Shown in pieces: positions 32,038-40,607 of a stretch of 46,444 nt of DNA (the first letter of the stretch is position 1; each line of letters starts with the position of its first letter). The stretch covers positions 1 through 46,444 of the forward strand of contig CALWTY010000015.1 in the NCBI GenBank assembly GCA_944384585.1, written 5' to 3'. A program made the position numbers and the translations under genes. This stretch comes from an uncultured Clostridia bacterium (lineage in GTDB: Bacteria; Bacillota; Clostridia; Oscillospirales; CAG-272). Under the pieces are notes generated by a model. The model saw nothing but the letters and a program-made list of their open reading frames with translations, was not told the DNA's origin and ran no database searches.

Positions 32038-32175
32038 GAGTTTTTGCAAAAAAACTTGATTTGTCATGAAAATGTCGGACATATTAGATAATTGATATGA
32101 GAATCCCAAGGGATGTTTCGCATAAAAAAGCGGCGGAAATACGCGGAAAATATGGTGACGTCATAAAACAGCATC

Positions 32176-32204
32176 TTGACACGGGGCTTCGCTTGTGATA
32201 TAAT
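32176..32204 (+). promoter_or_regulatory. Promoter of the DUF6259-like gene pair
   Basis: TTGACA (32176-32181), 17 bp, TATAAT (32199-32204). AGGAGG precedes the start codon at 32283. There is no LacI-type operator copy. Confidence 0.8.
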
Positions 32205-32282
32205 GAGACTACGATAACATATCAATCGGAATCCGGAAAACGACAGCCGGGCGCTGTGGGACGGAGGAAAGGAGGCTTTTGC

Positions 32283-34520
32283 ATGGCGGAGGAGAAACAC
32301 AGGGAGGACGGCGACTGCCCGGGGGCGAAGGCCGCGAATGAAGCCGATAAACCCCAGCCGCACGGTTTTATCGCGGCGGAAGAACCGGGCATTGTGATCC
32401 TCGGGCTTACGGCCGATGCCCCCGATCGGACATCGTGCCGGGAAGATCCGCACGCAAGAAACGCCCCTGCCGGAGTTGGGATGCCGGCCGCAGCCGATTC
32501 TCCCGCCGGCGATATTCCCGGCACGGATGCCGCAGGTGGGGCACCCGGTGCCGATGAAACATCCGCCGCAGCCGATTCTCCCGCCGAAGCGAACGTTCCC
32601 GCGCAAGCGGCGATACGGTTCGGCACGGCGCAGATCGGATTTTCCTTCTCGCTTGCCCCCGACGGCTGCGGCGCGTTCGGAGCGGATGGGAGGCTGTGGA
32701 TCGGAGGAGCGCCGTCGGTGACGGAGGCGGAGGGAGCCTTTCTTCCCGTCGCAGCGGAGATCGCGGCGGTGCGGCCGTCAGACCGCCAAGGAAGTTCCGA
32801 AACACACGACGATCCCCCTCGTCTTCCCGACGCGCCATACAGGAAGGAAGTGAAAAATGCCGACGCTTCAATAGGGGCGGGAAGGCTTCTTCTGGCCTGC
32901 GGCGGGGAGGACGGGGAGGTCCGGACAGAGCTTCGCTGCGGCGGGGACGGTCTTTCCGTCGTGCAGAGCGGACGGAGCGATGCCGGCATCTCCCGCCTGG
33001 TTTTCCGCCTCCGTCTTGAGGATCCCTTTTGCGTGATCGTGCCGGCATGGAACGGCGTGCGCCTTTCGAAGGAGCATCCCCTGTTCTGGACGGGCTGGAC
33101 CGATCGGGTGGTCAGCGGCGAGACAACGCTTCAGCTTCAGATGCTTCTATTGGAAGGAAAGGAGGGCGGAATACTGCTCTGCAGCGAGGACGACGGGAGC
33201 TGCTTCAAGGGCTTTACCGTCCGTCGGCGGGGCGACGGCTTTGATATCACCGTGGAATCGATCCCGCAGGCACCCTTTGCCGGACAGACCCGATTCGTTG
33301 CGCCCCGCTGGCGAATGGTCCCCTATCGGGGCGGCTGGCAGCAGGGTGCGGCGCTCTATCGCCGTCTGATCGAAGAGCCCTTTGCGCTGCGGGAGGCAAA
33401 TCGCCTCCGCCCCGATTGGATCGGGGAGATCGCGCTGATGGTTCTGACCGATATGACGGACCGCGCGGAGCTGGAGGCGCTGGCAGGGCGCTTCGATCCC
33501 CGTCGGACGCTGCTTCACGTTCCCGCATGGCGAAAAGAGGAGTACGACGTGAATTGGCCCGACTATACCCCGCGTGACGATATGAAGGAAATGATCGATT
33601 TTGCCCATTCCCTCGGCTTCCGGGTGCAGCTCCACTGCAATATGCACGGCTGTCAGCCCGATCGCCCGGAATATGACCGCTTCGGCGGCGCGCACTGTCG
33701 GAAGCCCTTCCTTGACGGGTGGGAGAATGCCGATTTTTCGGATGCGAGACGGCACTATCTCTTCGCGCGGATCAATCCCGCCTCGTCGGCATGGCGGCGT
33801 TTTATCGTGGCCCGTCTGACGGAGGCGGCAAAGAGTCTCGGCGCCGATTCGATCCATCTGGACGAATCGCTCCTCTGCCACAACGACGGAAACGGCCTGC
33901 TGGACGGCATGACCTCTCAACAGGGCTGCGTCGCCTATCACCGCGAGCTGGCGCAGAGCCTTCCTTCGGGGACGGCGATCGGCGGGGAGGGGGTCACCGA
34001 CTGCAATGCGCGATATGCCTCCTTTCTTCAGTCGCACGTCTATGCCGTCGATTTCGCGGAGGGGCGCTGGGTGCTTGATCGGGCGATGGCGGAGCAGATC
34101 GTGCCGCTGACGGCGGCGGTCTATCCCGAAGCGCTCGGCTATCATTGGCCCGGGCTGCCCGTTACGGCGAGGGAGTCGGAATATCTGATGTGGTATCTGA
34201 CGGGCGCCGCCATCGGGCATCTGCCGACGCTGATGCGGGAATCGGCCCACTCTCTGACCGACGGGGCGACGCCGACCGTCGGGATGGTGCTGCGGGAGGC
34301 GGCGTGGTATGCGGAAAACCGTCCGCAGCGATGCTTTGAAGGATGGAAGGAAGGGGTGCTGATGCGCTGGCGGCTGAAGAACGGCGGCTATGCGGTCTTC
34401 CGCCGGATCGGAGATGCGTATTATCTGTTCGGAAACGAGGATGATCCCGATTCGGTGATCAGCGCCGTCGGCTTCGGAGCGGACGGTGTGCTTCGGGTGC
34501 TGCCGCCCTGCGCAGAATGA
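32283..34520 (+). CDS. Cytosolic DUF6259-like putative glycoside hydrolase with low-complexity insertions
   Basis: A 745-aa protein without signal peptide. An N-terminal beta-domain is interrupted by Ala/Pro/Glu-rich segments at roughly 40-105 and 155-185. The C-terminal two-thirds looks like a TIM barrel: YDVNWPDYTPRDDMKEMIDF, FRVQLHCNMHGCQ, SIHLDESLLCHNDGNGL and AIGGEGVTD. Candidate catalytic residues are Asp527 (HLDE) and Glu569 (GGEG). The ATG at 32283 follows AGGAGG; a frame from 32256 is possible but lacks a ribosome site. The paralogue at 34737-37457 is a lipoprotein with the same motifs. The DUF6259 label is recalled from family resemblance and should be verified. Confidence 0.65.
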   Translation: MAEEKHREDGDCPGAKAANEADKPQPHGFIAAEEPGIVILGLTADAPDRTSCREDPHARNAPAGVGMPAAADSPAGDIPGTDAAGGAPGADETSAAADSPAEANVPAQAAIRFGTAQIGFSFSLAPDGCGAFGADGRLWIGGAPSVTEAEGAFLPVAAEIAAVRPSDRQGSSETHDDPPRLPDAPYRKEVKNADASIGAGRLLLACGGEDGEVRTELRCGGDGLSVVQSGRSDAGISRLVFRLRLEDPFCVIVPAWNGVRLSKEHPLFWTGWTDRVVSGETTLQLQMLLLEGKEGGILLCSEDDGSCFKGFTVRRRGDGFDITVESIPQAPFAGQTRFVAPRWRMVPYRGGWQQGAALYRRLIEEPFALREANRLRPDWIGEIALMVLTDMTDRAELEALAGRFDPRRTLLHVPAWRKEEYDVNWPDYTPRDDMKEMIDFAHSLGFRVQLHCNMHGCQPDRPEYDRFGGAHCRKPFLDGWENADFSDARRHYLFARINPASSAWRRFIVARLTEAAKSLGADSIHLDESLLCHNDGNGLLDGMTSQQGCVAYHRELAQSLPSGTAIGGEGVTDCNARYASFLQSHVYAVDFAEGRWVLDRAMAEQIVPLTAAVYPEALGYHWPGLPVTARESEYLMWYLTGAAIGHLPTLMRESAHSLTDGATPTVGMVLREAAWYAENRPQRCFEGWKEGVLMRWRLKNGGYAVFRRIGDAYYLFGNEDDPDSVISAVGFGADGVLRVLPPCAE

Positions 34521-34580
34521 ACGAAGCGGCGGAAAATGCGGATGCGCGATCCTGTGCGGACATCTCCCGGACATTTCCGC

Positions 34581-34690
34581 GCCGTGATCACGATGTGCTA
34601 TATCTCTCCGCCCCGCGATCACACCGTGTGCCGCACACTGCCGCACGACCGACGCTGTCTGGCAGGCGGCAATTCCCGCGATCACACCGT
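34581..34690. repeat. Short dispersed/tandem repeat in the intergenic region
   Basis: CCCGCGATCACACCGT occurs exactly at 34612-34627 and 34675-34690, 63 bp apart. A looser copy, GCCGTGATCACGATGT, is at 34581, 31 bp before the first. This suggests a degenerate unit of about 31.5 bp with a decayed middle copy. It lies in the 216-bp gap between the two paralogues; nothing else is seen there. Confidence 0.5.
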
Positions 34691-34736
34691 CCGATCTCCA
34701 TTTACGCGAAATTCTATCACTCGAAAGGAAGAAACC

Positions 34737-37457
34737 ATGAAAAAAAGACTGTTTGCCCTGCTTTTGGCGGCTTTGCTCCTGTCGTCCTGTCAACGCGATC
34801 CTCAACAAGGCGAGGAGAGCCGGAGCGATTCTCCGACGACCGGCGCCCAGTCCGGAAGCGACAGCGGGATCCCCCCGGAGGAAGCGGTCGGAAAGGTCGG
34901 CTCGATCAAGGTGACCGCCGACGATCAAACGCTGACTTTTACCGGTGACGATATCCGGTTCGAACTGTCGGGGAGCATCGGCTTCGGCGTGCGGGACGCA
35001 CGGAATTCGCTGCTTCCCGGACGGTCGGCTCAAACCGAGCTGTCTCAATCGGAGGGGGGCTACACCTTCCGAAGCCGCTGGAATCAGAACAATACCGATC
35101 TGACCACCTTTCTTGAGGTGACGGAATCGCAGATCACCGTCTCCCAGAAGGCGCAGGTCAGCGGCGGCGGGATCGCCGGCACGACCTTTACTCTGCGGAT
35201 GGACGACGAGTACAACGTCATCGTCCCCTACCAGAACGGCGTCCGGCTTTCAAAGGAGCATCCGACGGCAAACGGCACCAGATATGAGTACGAATATGGT
35301 CTGCAGATGCAGATGATCATCCTGGAAGGGAAGAAGGGCGGCGTGCTGATCTATGCTGACGACGCCTTCACGCAGTACAAGGCGATCGATGTGCGATACG
35401 GCACGGGAAGCTGCGCCGTCACCGTCGAGTCGATCCCGCAGGCACCGTTCCGCGACTATCGGGAATACGAGACGATCGATTGGCGGATCATCCCCTACGA
35501 GGGCGATTGGGCGTCGGCAAGCGCCATATATCGTGATTTTGCGCGGGAAAAGCTCGGGCTGACCGAGGCGGACGCAAAGCGTCCCGATTGGGTACGCGAT
35601 ATCGCGCTGTTTGTCGCGACCGATATGCACAACCGCGAGGAGCTGATCGCCCTTGCCGGCAAGGTTGATCCCAAGACGGTGTTGCTTCATGTCCCGGATT
35701 GGCGGAAATACGATTACGACGTCAACTGGCCCGACTACACACCCCGCGACGATATGAAGGAAATGATCGATTTTGCCCATTCCCTCGGCTTCCGGGTCCA
35801 GCTGCACTGCAATATGAACGGCTGCCAGACCGAGCTTCCCATCTACTCGAAGATGAAACAGTATCATATGAAGGACGCCTTCAGCGGCAATGTGATCAGC
35901 GAGAACTTCACCGATCCCAACGGCAATACCTTTCGCTTCGCGCAGATCAATCCCGCCTCGAAGGAGTGGCGCGCCCATGTGATCGATGCGATCGTCAAGG
36001 CGGTGGAGGAAACGGGGGCGGACTCGGTGCATCTCGATCAGTCGCTGTTGTCCTATAACGACGGCAACGGACTGATCGACGGGCTGACCTCGCTTCAGGG
36101 GAACGTCGCGTATCAGAAGGAGCTGGCCGAGGCGCTCCCCGACGACGTGGCGATCGGAGGCGAGGGGATAACGGAATTCAATTCTGTCTGCTCCACCTTT
36201 TTACAGTCTCATGTCTACGGCATTGACAGCACGAACAAGACCTGGAGCGCCTCGGAGGCGGAGCAGATCGTGCCGGTGACGGCCTCGGTTCTGGGACAGA
36301 CGGTCAGCTATCAGTGGCCGGGTCTGCCGATCGTGGCGCAGGATCAGTATTATCTGGCCTGGTATCTGCGCGGAACGGCGATCGGACACCTGCCCACCCT
36401 GATGCGGGAATCGCCGCAATCGTTCTCCCAACCCGACGCGCTGATGAGAGCGATGCAAAAGGAGGCAATGTGGTACGCGGAAAACAGCCCGAGGATGGTC
36501 TTTTCGGGCTGGGATGAAGGCACAATGATGCGCTGGCAGCTCAAGGACGGCAGCTTTGCGCAGGCAAGACGGGATCAGTACGGCTATGTCCTGCTGGGCA
36601 ATGAAAACGATCCCGACAGCGTGATCACGCGGGTGATCTTCGGGGTCGGCTCGGCGGAGGTCGACGGAAGCATCGATGGCTGGATGGTCTATGATGAAAA
36701 GAACTTCTACGGGCTTGACAAGGATCGGTATTATCTTGTTACCGATGCCGAGCGGAATATGAAGGCAACGCATATCGAGTCGCTGCCGAACGGGGTGACT
36801 CTGCTGTCGGCCGAAGAGGAAGCGGGGTATCTGAAGCTGGAATTCCGCGCTTCGGGTAAGGCAAGCATGACCTTCCGCATCGTCACGGAGCGGCCGCTGG
36901 CGTCGGCGTTTGTCCGAAGCGGCAACGCGACGCTGGAGAAGGACGGAGACGGGTGGAAGGTGACCGCTCCGCTCTCCGAGACGGTTTATCTCACTTATGA
37001 GGGCTCGGATTCCTCCAAGCTGCCGCTGTCGCTCTACAGCGAGCCGCGCAGCAGCTATTATCTGCACAAGAGCGGAGCGCTTGAGACGACCGAAACGACC
37101 GCGACTGCCGTCGGCAGTTTTGCGGGAAAACTCAGGAAAAAGGTCACGGTGACCGTTCCGCCCCAAACGATGACCGGCTTAGAGTATTTTGTCATCCTGC
37201 CGCATGAGGGGGAGCTTGTCCTCTCTTTCCTCGCGGGAGCGGAAGGGGCGCTGTATCAGACGATTCCGCTTTCGGTCACGGTCAACGGGGAAACGGTCTG
37301 GAGCGGCAGCATCAAGGGGGATGCAACGGTGGAAGCGACGGTGGCGCTTGACGCCTATCGGGGCAAGGCGGTGCTGATTGCGCTGCAGGCCGACGGGCGC
37401 GGGCTGGATACCACCGAGCATCACGTCGTGTGGGCCGATCCCAAGGTGTCGGGCTGA
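34737..37457 (+). CDS. Lipoprotein DUF6259-like putative glycoside hydrolase
   Basis: A 906-aa surface lipoprotein with signal MKKRLFALLLAALLLSSC (acylated Cys18). An N-terminal beta-domain (~45-270) precedes a TIM-barrel-like core with the same stretches as the upstream gene (YDVNWPDYTPRDDMKEMIDF; SVHLDQSLLSYNDGNGL; AIGGEGITE). Candidate catalytic residues are Asp434 and Glu476, 42 residues apart, exactly as in the paralogue. It has an additional C-terminal domain (~690-906), beta-rich and CBM-like, absent from the cytosolic copy. AAAGGAAG precedes the ATG at 34737; the longer upstream frame runs through the repeat and would lose the signal peptide. Substrate unknown. Confidence 0.68.
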   Translation: MKKRLFALLLAALLLSSCQRDPQQGEESRSDSPTTGAQSGSDSGIPPEEAVGKVGSIKVTADDQTLTFTGDDIRFELSGSIGFGVRDARNSLLPGRSAQTELSQSEGGYTFRSRWNQNNTDLTTFLEVTESQITVSQKAQVSGGGIAGTTFTLRMDDEYNVIVPYQNGVRLSKEHPTANGTRYEYEYGLQMQMIILEGKKGGVLIYADDAFTQYKAIDVRYGTGSCAVTVESIPQAPFRDYREYETIDWRIIPYEGDWASASAIYRDFAREKLGLTEADAKRPDWVRDIALFVATDMHNREELIALAGKVDPKTVLLHVPDWRKYDYDVNWPDYTPRDDMKEMIDFAHSLGFRVQLHCNMNGCQTELPIYSKMKQYHMKDAFSGNVISENFTDPNGNTFRFAQINPASKEWRAHVIDAIVKAVEETGADSVHLDQSLLSYNDGNGLIDGLTSLQGNVAYQKELAEALPDDVAIGGEGITEFNSVCSTFLQSHVYGIDSTNKTWSASEAEQIVPVTASVLGQTVSYQWPGLPIVAQDQYYLAWYLRGTAIGHLPTLMRESPQSFSQPDALMRAMQKEAMWYAENSPRMVFSGWDEGTMMRWQLKDGSFAQARRDQYGYVLLGNENDPDSVITRVIFGVGSAEVDGSIDGWMVYDEKNFYGLDKDRYYLVTDAERNMKATHIESLPNGVTLLSAEEEAGYLKLEFRASGKASMTFRIVTERPLASAFVRSGNATLEKDGDGWKVTAPLSETVYLTYEGSDSSKLPLSLYSEPRSSYYLHKSGALETTETTATAVGSFAGKLRKKVTVTVPPQTMTGLEYFVILPHEGELVLSFLAGAEGALYQTIPLSVTVNGETVWSGSIKGDATVEATVALDAYRGKAVLIALQADGRGLDTTEHHVVWADPKVSG

Positions 37458-37502
37458 AGGGAACGCAGCGCAGCTGCTCCCGCGGTCGGGCTTGCGCAAC
37501 AG

Positions 37503-37542
37503 AAACGGCGGGTCTTCCGATCAATCGGAAGACCCGCCGTTT
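37503..37542. terminator. Bidirectional terminator between convergent genes
   Basis: A 19-bp perfect stem (37503-37521 with 37524-37542, arms built on AAACGGCGGGTC and GACCCGCCGTTT) with a 2-nt centre and A/T tracts at both ends. It serves the plus-strand lipoprotein gene and the minus-strand GH31 gene. The stretch 37543-37690 has no further feature. Confidence 0.9.
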
Positions 37543-37690
37543 TGTTGATAGGGGTGGCGCGCAGCGCCGGGGTGTTCCCTTGGCAGTTCGGTATTCGCTT
37601 CGCGGGGAATGGCCGCGGCAGGCGGAGCGGGGGAGCGGGCCCACCCCTCCGTTCCGCGCTTTCCTTCGTTCCCTCGCCGCCCTTGCCGTG

Positions 37691-39733
37691 TCAAAGGATC
37701 CGTTTCAGCCCGCGGATGCGATAGCGGGGATGAGGCGTGCTGACCGTATAGGTATTGCCCGTCGCCGTGACAAGGATCTCGGCAGGGGGCTTTGTCAGAT
37801 AATCGCAGCTGTGTCCGTCGTCTCCGATCAGCGTGCAGGAGCAATCCCCCTCTCCGTAGGCGAAGAGCGTGATATCGAATACCGTGTCATCCGCCAGGCA
37901 GGGAAGCGGCTCCGCCAATGCCAGCAGCGTGCCCTCCCGCAAAAAGAGCGGAATCTGTCCGAGCGGGACGGTTTTCTCAAAGAACCGACCGCCCTCCAGG
38001 CGCGTTCCGTCCCAAAAATCGTACCAGATCCCCTCCGGCAGGAAAACCCGCTTGCGATCCCCCGTCCCGTAGACGACGGGGGCGGCCATCAGCCCCTCCC
38101 CGATCATGTAGACGTCGCTGACGTCGCGAAGCTCCGGCACATCGGGATAATCCATCATCGGCGGGCGGACGGGCGGGATTCCGTCCCGGTAATAGCGGTA
38201 ATAGGCGGTATAGAGATGCGGCACCAGCCTCATGCGGAAGCGAAGCAGCTCCCGTACCGTAGCCGTGACCTCCTCGCAGTCGGGGAGCAGCTCGCCGCGC
38301 ATATTCTTCTCGTAATCCCATTGCCGCCAGGGCGGGGTGGGAACCTGATAGCAGTTGAGGACCGTCTGGGGGGAGACGACGGCGGCTTCGATGCGTCGGA
38401 TCAGCTCCTCGGTGCTGCCCGCGAAGCGGACCTCCGGCGTCCAGAGCAGCCCGGAGCAGGCAGCGCTTGCCATGCCTCTGACAAAGTCGGCGTGATCGTA
38501 GAGATCGCTGTACAGAACGTAAGGGTAAGAGGAGGCGAGAGCGGTCGATTGACGGCATTGCCCGAAGGTGCGCTCGTTGCTGTCGTCAAAGGGCTTCTTC
38601 ATGACCTGCTGATAGAGTGTGCCGATTACGGTGTGCATCTGCTCTCCGTCCAGACCGGAGGGGAAGGAGGCGAAATCGGGAAAGCCCCAATTGGCGGTGA
38701 AGTCGGAATTGTCGGCCTCGTCGAGCTTGAAGCCGGAAACGCCCTGCTTCCGGATCGCGTCGTGATGGGAAGAAAAGACATCCCTCGCTTTTTCGGTGAT
38801 GAAGTCCGGCACAAGGCCGTCCCAGACATAGCAGTCGCCGGAGCAGTCCTTCATCGATTCGAAGATCGGGCTTGCGGGGTTCACATAGGCATGCTCCCAG
38901 AGATTCGGACGATATCCCATCTCCCGCAGCTCCGTCAGCATTCCGTCGGGATCGGGGAAGCGCTCGCTGTCCCATTGATAAGTGCAGGAGTATGCGTGTG
39001 TCTGCCAGCCCGGCTCAAGCCCGAAGACGTCGCAGGGGATCTCCTCCTCCCGCAGCTCCTTCGCGAGCTTCATGACATGCTTCTGATCGCCCGGCATATA
39101 GGCACGGTAGAAGACGCCGAGTCCCCAAAGCGGCGGGAAGACGCCTCCTCCGCCGAAAAGATTATAGCGCGCGACGGCGTCCTTCAGCGATTCGCCGCAG
39201 AAAAGGTACAGGGTCACGCCCTCGGCGGCGGGAATATCGATAAAGAGGTTGCCGGAGCCGCTTTTGACCCACCAGTGGCCGTATTGCGTGCCGGCGGAGG
39301 GATATCCCTCGCGATCCTGGCGGGAGCCCCGCTTCTTGACGTTTCCGCAGTGGAAGGAGGCGTAGCGGGCGGTATCGACAAGGATGCCGTAGCCGGCGGT
39401 CGAAACGCAGAAGGGGACCGGTGCGTGAGTGTCGCCGGTGTCGGCGGTGGGATCGGAATTGGTGCGGAGCTTTTTCTTTAAGCCGGTCTGACGGAAGGAT
39501 TTGAGCATCAGACCGAGGCCGTACAGATCCTCCGAGGGATCGAGCGGCAGCTCCAGCGTCACCGATCCGCGGCGGCTGAAGAAGCGGATCTGATCCTCCC
39601 GGAAGGGAGGCGGGCAGTCCGGGAGGGCGTTGAGCGCCTCGAAACGGGGGCGGGGCTTGAGAATGCCGACGGGGGTGAACGCCTCCGGCGTGCCGAAGGT
39701 CATTCTGTAGACACCGTTTGCGATTTGAATCAT
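37691..39733 (-). CDS. GH31 family alpha-glycosidase
   Basis: A 680-aa cytosolic retaining hydrolase. N-terminal beta-sandwich (~1-200) with YGLGLMLKSFRQTG. The TIM barrel begins at PPLWGLGVFYRAYM. The nucleophile is Asp338 in GVSGFKLDEADN, and Asp410 in YVLYSDLYDHADF is a candidate acid/base. The C-terminal domain includes APVVYGTGDRKRVFLPEGIWYDFWDGT, a GH31 hallmark. The ATG at 39733 is chosen because AAAGG lies 7 nt upstream; an upstream start at 39772 lacks one. The family includes alpha-glucosidases, alpha-xylosidases and alpha-galactosidases. The GFKLDEADN variant is not the common alpha-glucosidase DGxWxDMNE, so the substrate is uncertain. Confidence 0.88.
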   Translation of the reverse strand: MIQIANGVYRMTFGTPEAFTPVGILKPRPRFEALNALPDCPPPFREDQIRFFSRRGSVTLELPLDPSEDLYGLGLMLKSFRQTGLKKKLRTNSDPTADTGDTHAPVPFCVSTAGYGILVDTARYASFHCGNVKKRGSRQDREGYPSAGTQYGHWWVKSGSGNLFIDIPAAEGVTLYLFCGESLKDAVARYNLFGGGGVFPPLWGLGVFYRAYMPGDQKHVMKLAKELREEEIPCDVFGLEPGWQTHAYSCTYQWDSERFPDPDGMLTELREMGYRPNLWEHAYVNPASPIFESMKDCSGDCYVWDGLVPDFITEKARDVFSSHHDAIRKQGVSGFKLDEADNSDFTANWGFPDFASFPSGLDGEQMHTVIGTLYQQVMKKPFDDSNERTFGQCRQSTALASSYPYVLYSDLYDHADFVRGMASAACSGLLWTPEVRFAGSTEELIRRIEAAVVSPQTVLNCYQVPTPPWRQWDYEKNMRGELLPDCEEVTATVRELLRFRMRLVPHLYTAYYRYYRDGIPPVRPPMMDYPDVPELRDVSDVYMIGEGLMAAPVVYGTGDRKRVFLPEGIWYDFWDGTRLEGGRFFEKTVPLGQIPLFLREGTLLALAEPLPCLADDTVFDITLFAYGEGDCSCTLIGDDGHSCDYLTKPPAEILVTATGNTYTVSTPHPRYRIRGLKRIL

Positions 39734-39794
39734 GGGATGACCTTTCTCCGAGTCCGAAGGGCTCGGGAACATTGAGATGTGACATTGTAATCAT

Positions 39795-39823
39795 ATTATA
39801 ACATATTCGATTCATCCTGTCAA
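39795..39823 (-). promoter_or_regulatory. Promoter of the GH31 gene
   Basis: On the minus strand TTGACA (39823-39818), 17 bp, TATAAT (39800-39795), about 60 nt upstream of the start codon. Confidence 0.8.
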
Positions 39824-40454
39824 TAGGGGCGAACTTATCTTTTCGGAACGGATAAATTCAAATTATGGAAGGGATATATTGCGGAGAATCGGAAATCGGA
39901 GTGATTTTCAAGAGCTGCGAGGGGCAGGAAATCCGGCTGCGGCGAGCGGGAGAAGGGGATTCTTCGCATGATTGTGGCTACGATTTCATATCGGACTTTG
40001 CCTCATTGGAGGCACGCCGCAGGCAAAACACCGAAAGAAAAAGAGCGTGCGGCGAGAGCCGATGCTCCTTCCGCGAGAACCCGCGCCGCAGGATATTGCT
40101 TGCGGAATCAGGCCGCGCCGTTGGGTCGGCTGCGGCGGCGGAGAGGATCGGCATCCCGGACAGACGCACTCTGTGCGGACGGGCGAAGTACCCGCGGTGC
40201 AGGGGCGCGGGTGGGCGGTCTGACGAGCGGCAGGAAAAATGAAAGCGAGCGCGTAAACTGACAGTGCCGGCGCACATCTCGATTGATCCTTATGACTACA
40301 TAGTCATCAGATCGGCCAAACCGCAGCTCCTTTGCGCGACGACTGCCCGAACAACGGAAACATCGTCGGATTTCCGATAAAATCAGCCGATATCGGCAGA
40401 TCCTTCCTTTTACAAGCCAAAACGGGAAATCTTATTCAAACCCCGATCCGGCAC
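39824..40454. other. Gene-free stretch between GH31 and GH32-like genes
   Basis: About 630 bp without a supported gene. Open frames here (for example 39865-40242) have no ribosome site and Arg-rich, low-similarity translations. The only clear structure is a perfect 7+2+7 inverted repeat, ATGACTA-CA-TAGTCAT, at 40292-40307. It may be decayed sequence or an unrecognised regulatory region. Confidence 0.6.
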
Positions 40455-40483
40455 TTGACAAATCGTTTTTTTTATGGCATAAT
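40455..40483 (+). promoter_or_regulatory. Promoter with partial LacI-type operator upstream of the GH32-like gene
   Basis: TTGACA (40455-40460), 17 bp, CATAAT (40478-40483). The spacer contains ACAAATCGTTTTTT (40458-40471), a match to the reverse-complement operator (GCAAATCGTTTTGC) at 11 of 14 positions. A repressor here would cover the core promoter. Confidence 0.65.
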
Positions 40484-40529
40484 GGTCTTGTATGAATACG
40501 ATATCACTTTATTCATGCATCGCACCGTT

Positions 40530-40576
40530 CGGAGTCAGACTCCGGACGGGAGTCTATGAGCCTTCCGTCGAAGGCT
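40530..40576 (+). promoter_or_regulatory. Two hairpins in the leader of the GH32-like gene
   Basis: CGGAGTC-A-GACTCCG (40530-40544) and AGCCTT-CCGTCG-AAGGCT (40559-40576) lie in the ~115-nt 5' leader. They are possible mRNA-stability or attenuation structures; no riboswitch class is recognised. Confidence 0.4.
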
Positions 40577-40607
40577 GCTCCGCGCAGACGGCAGAAAGGA
40601 AATCGGC

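Noticed and set aside
39865..40242. Small frame in the GH31/GH32 gap
   Set aside because: No ribosome site, Arg-rich translation, several overlapping frames of equal length; probably non-coding.
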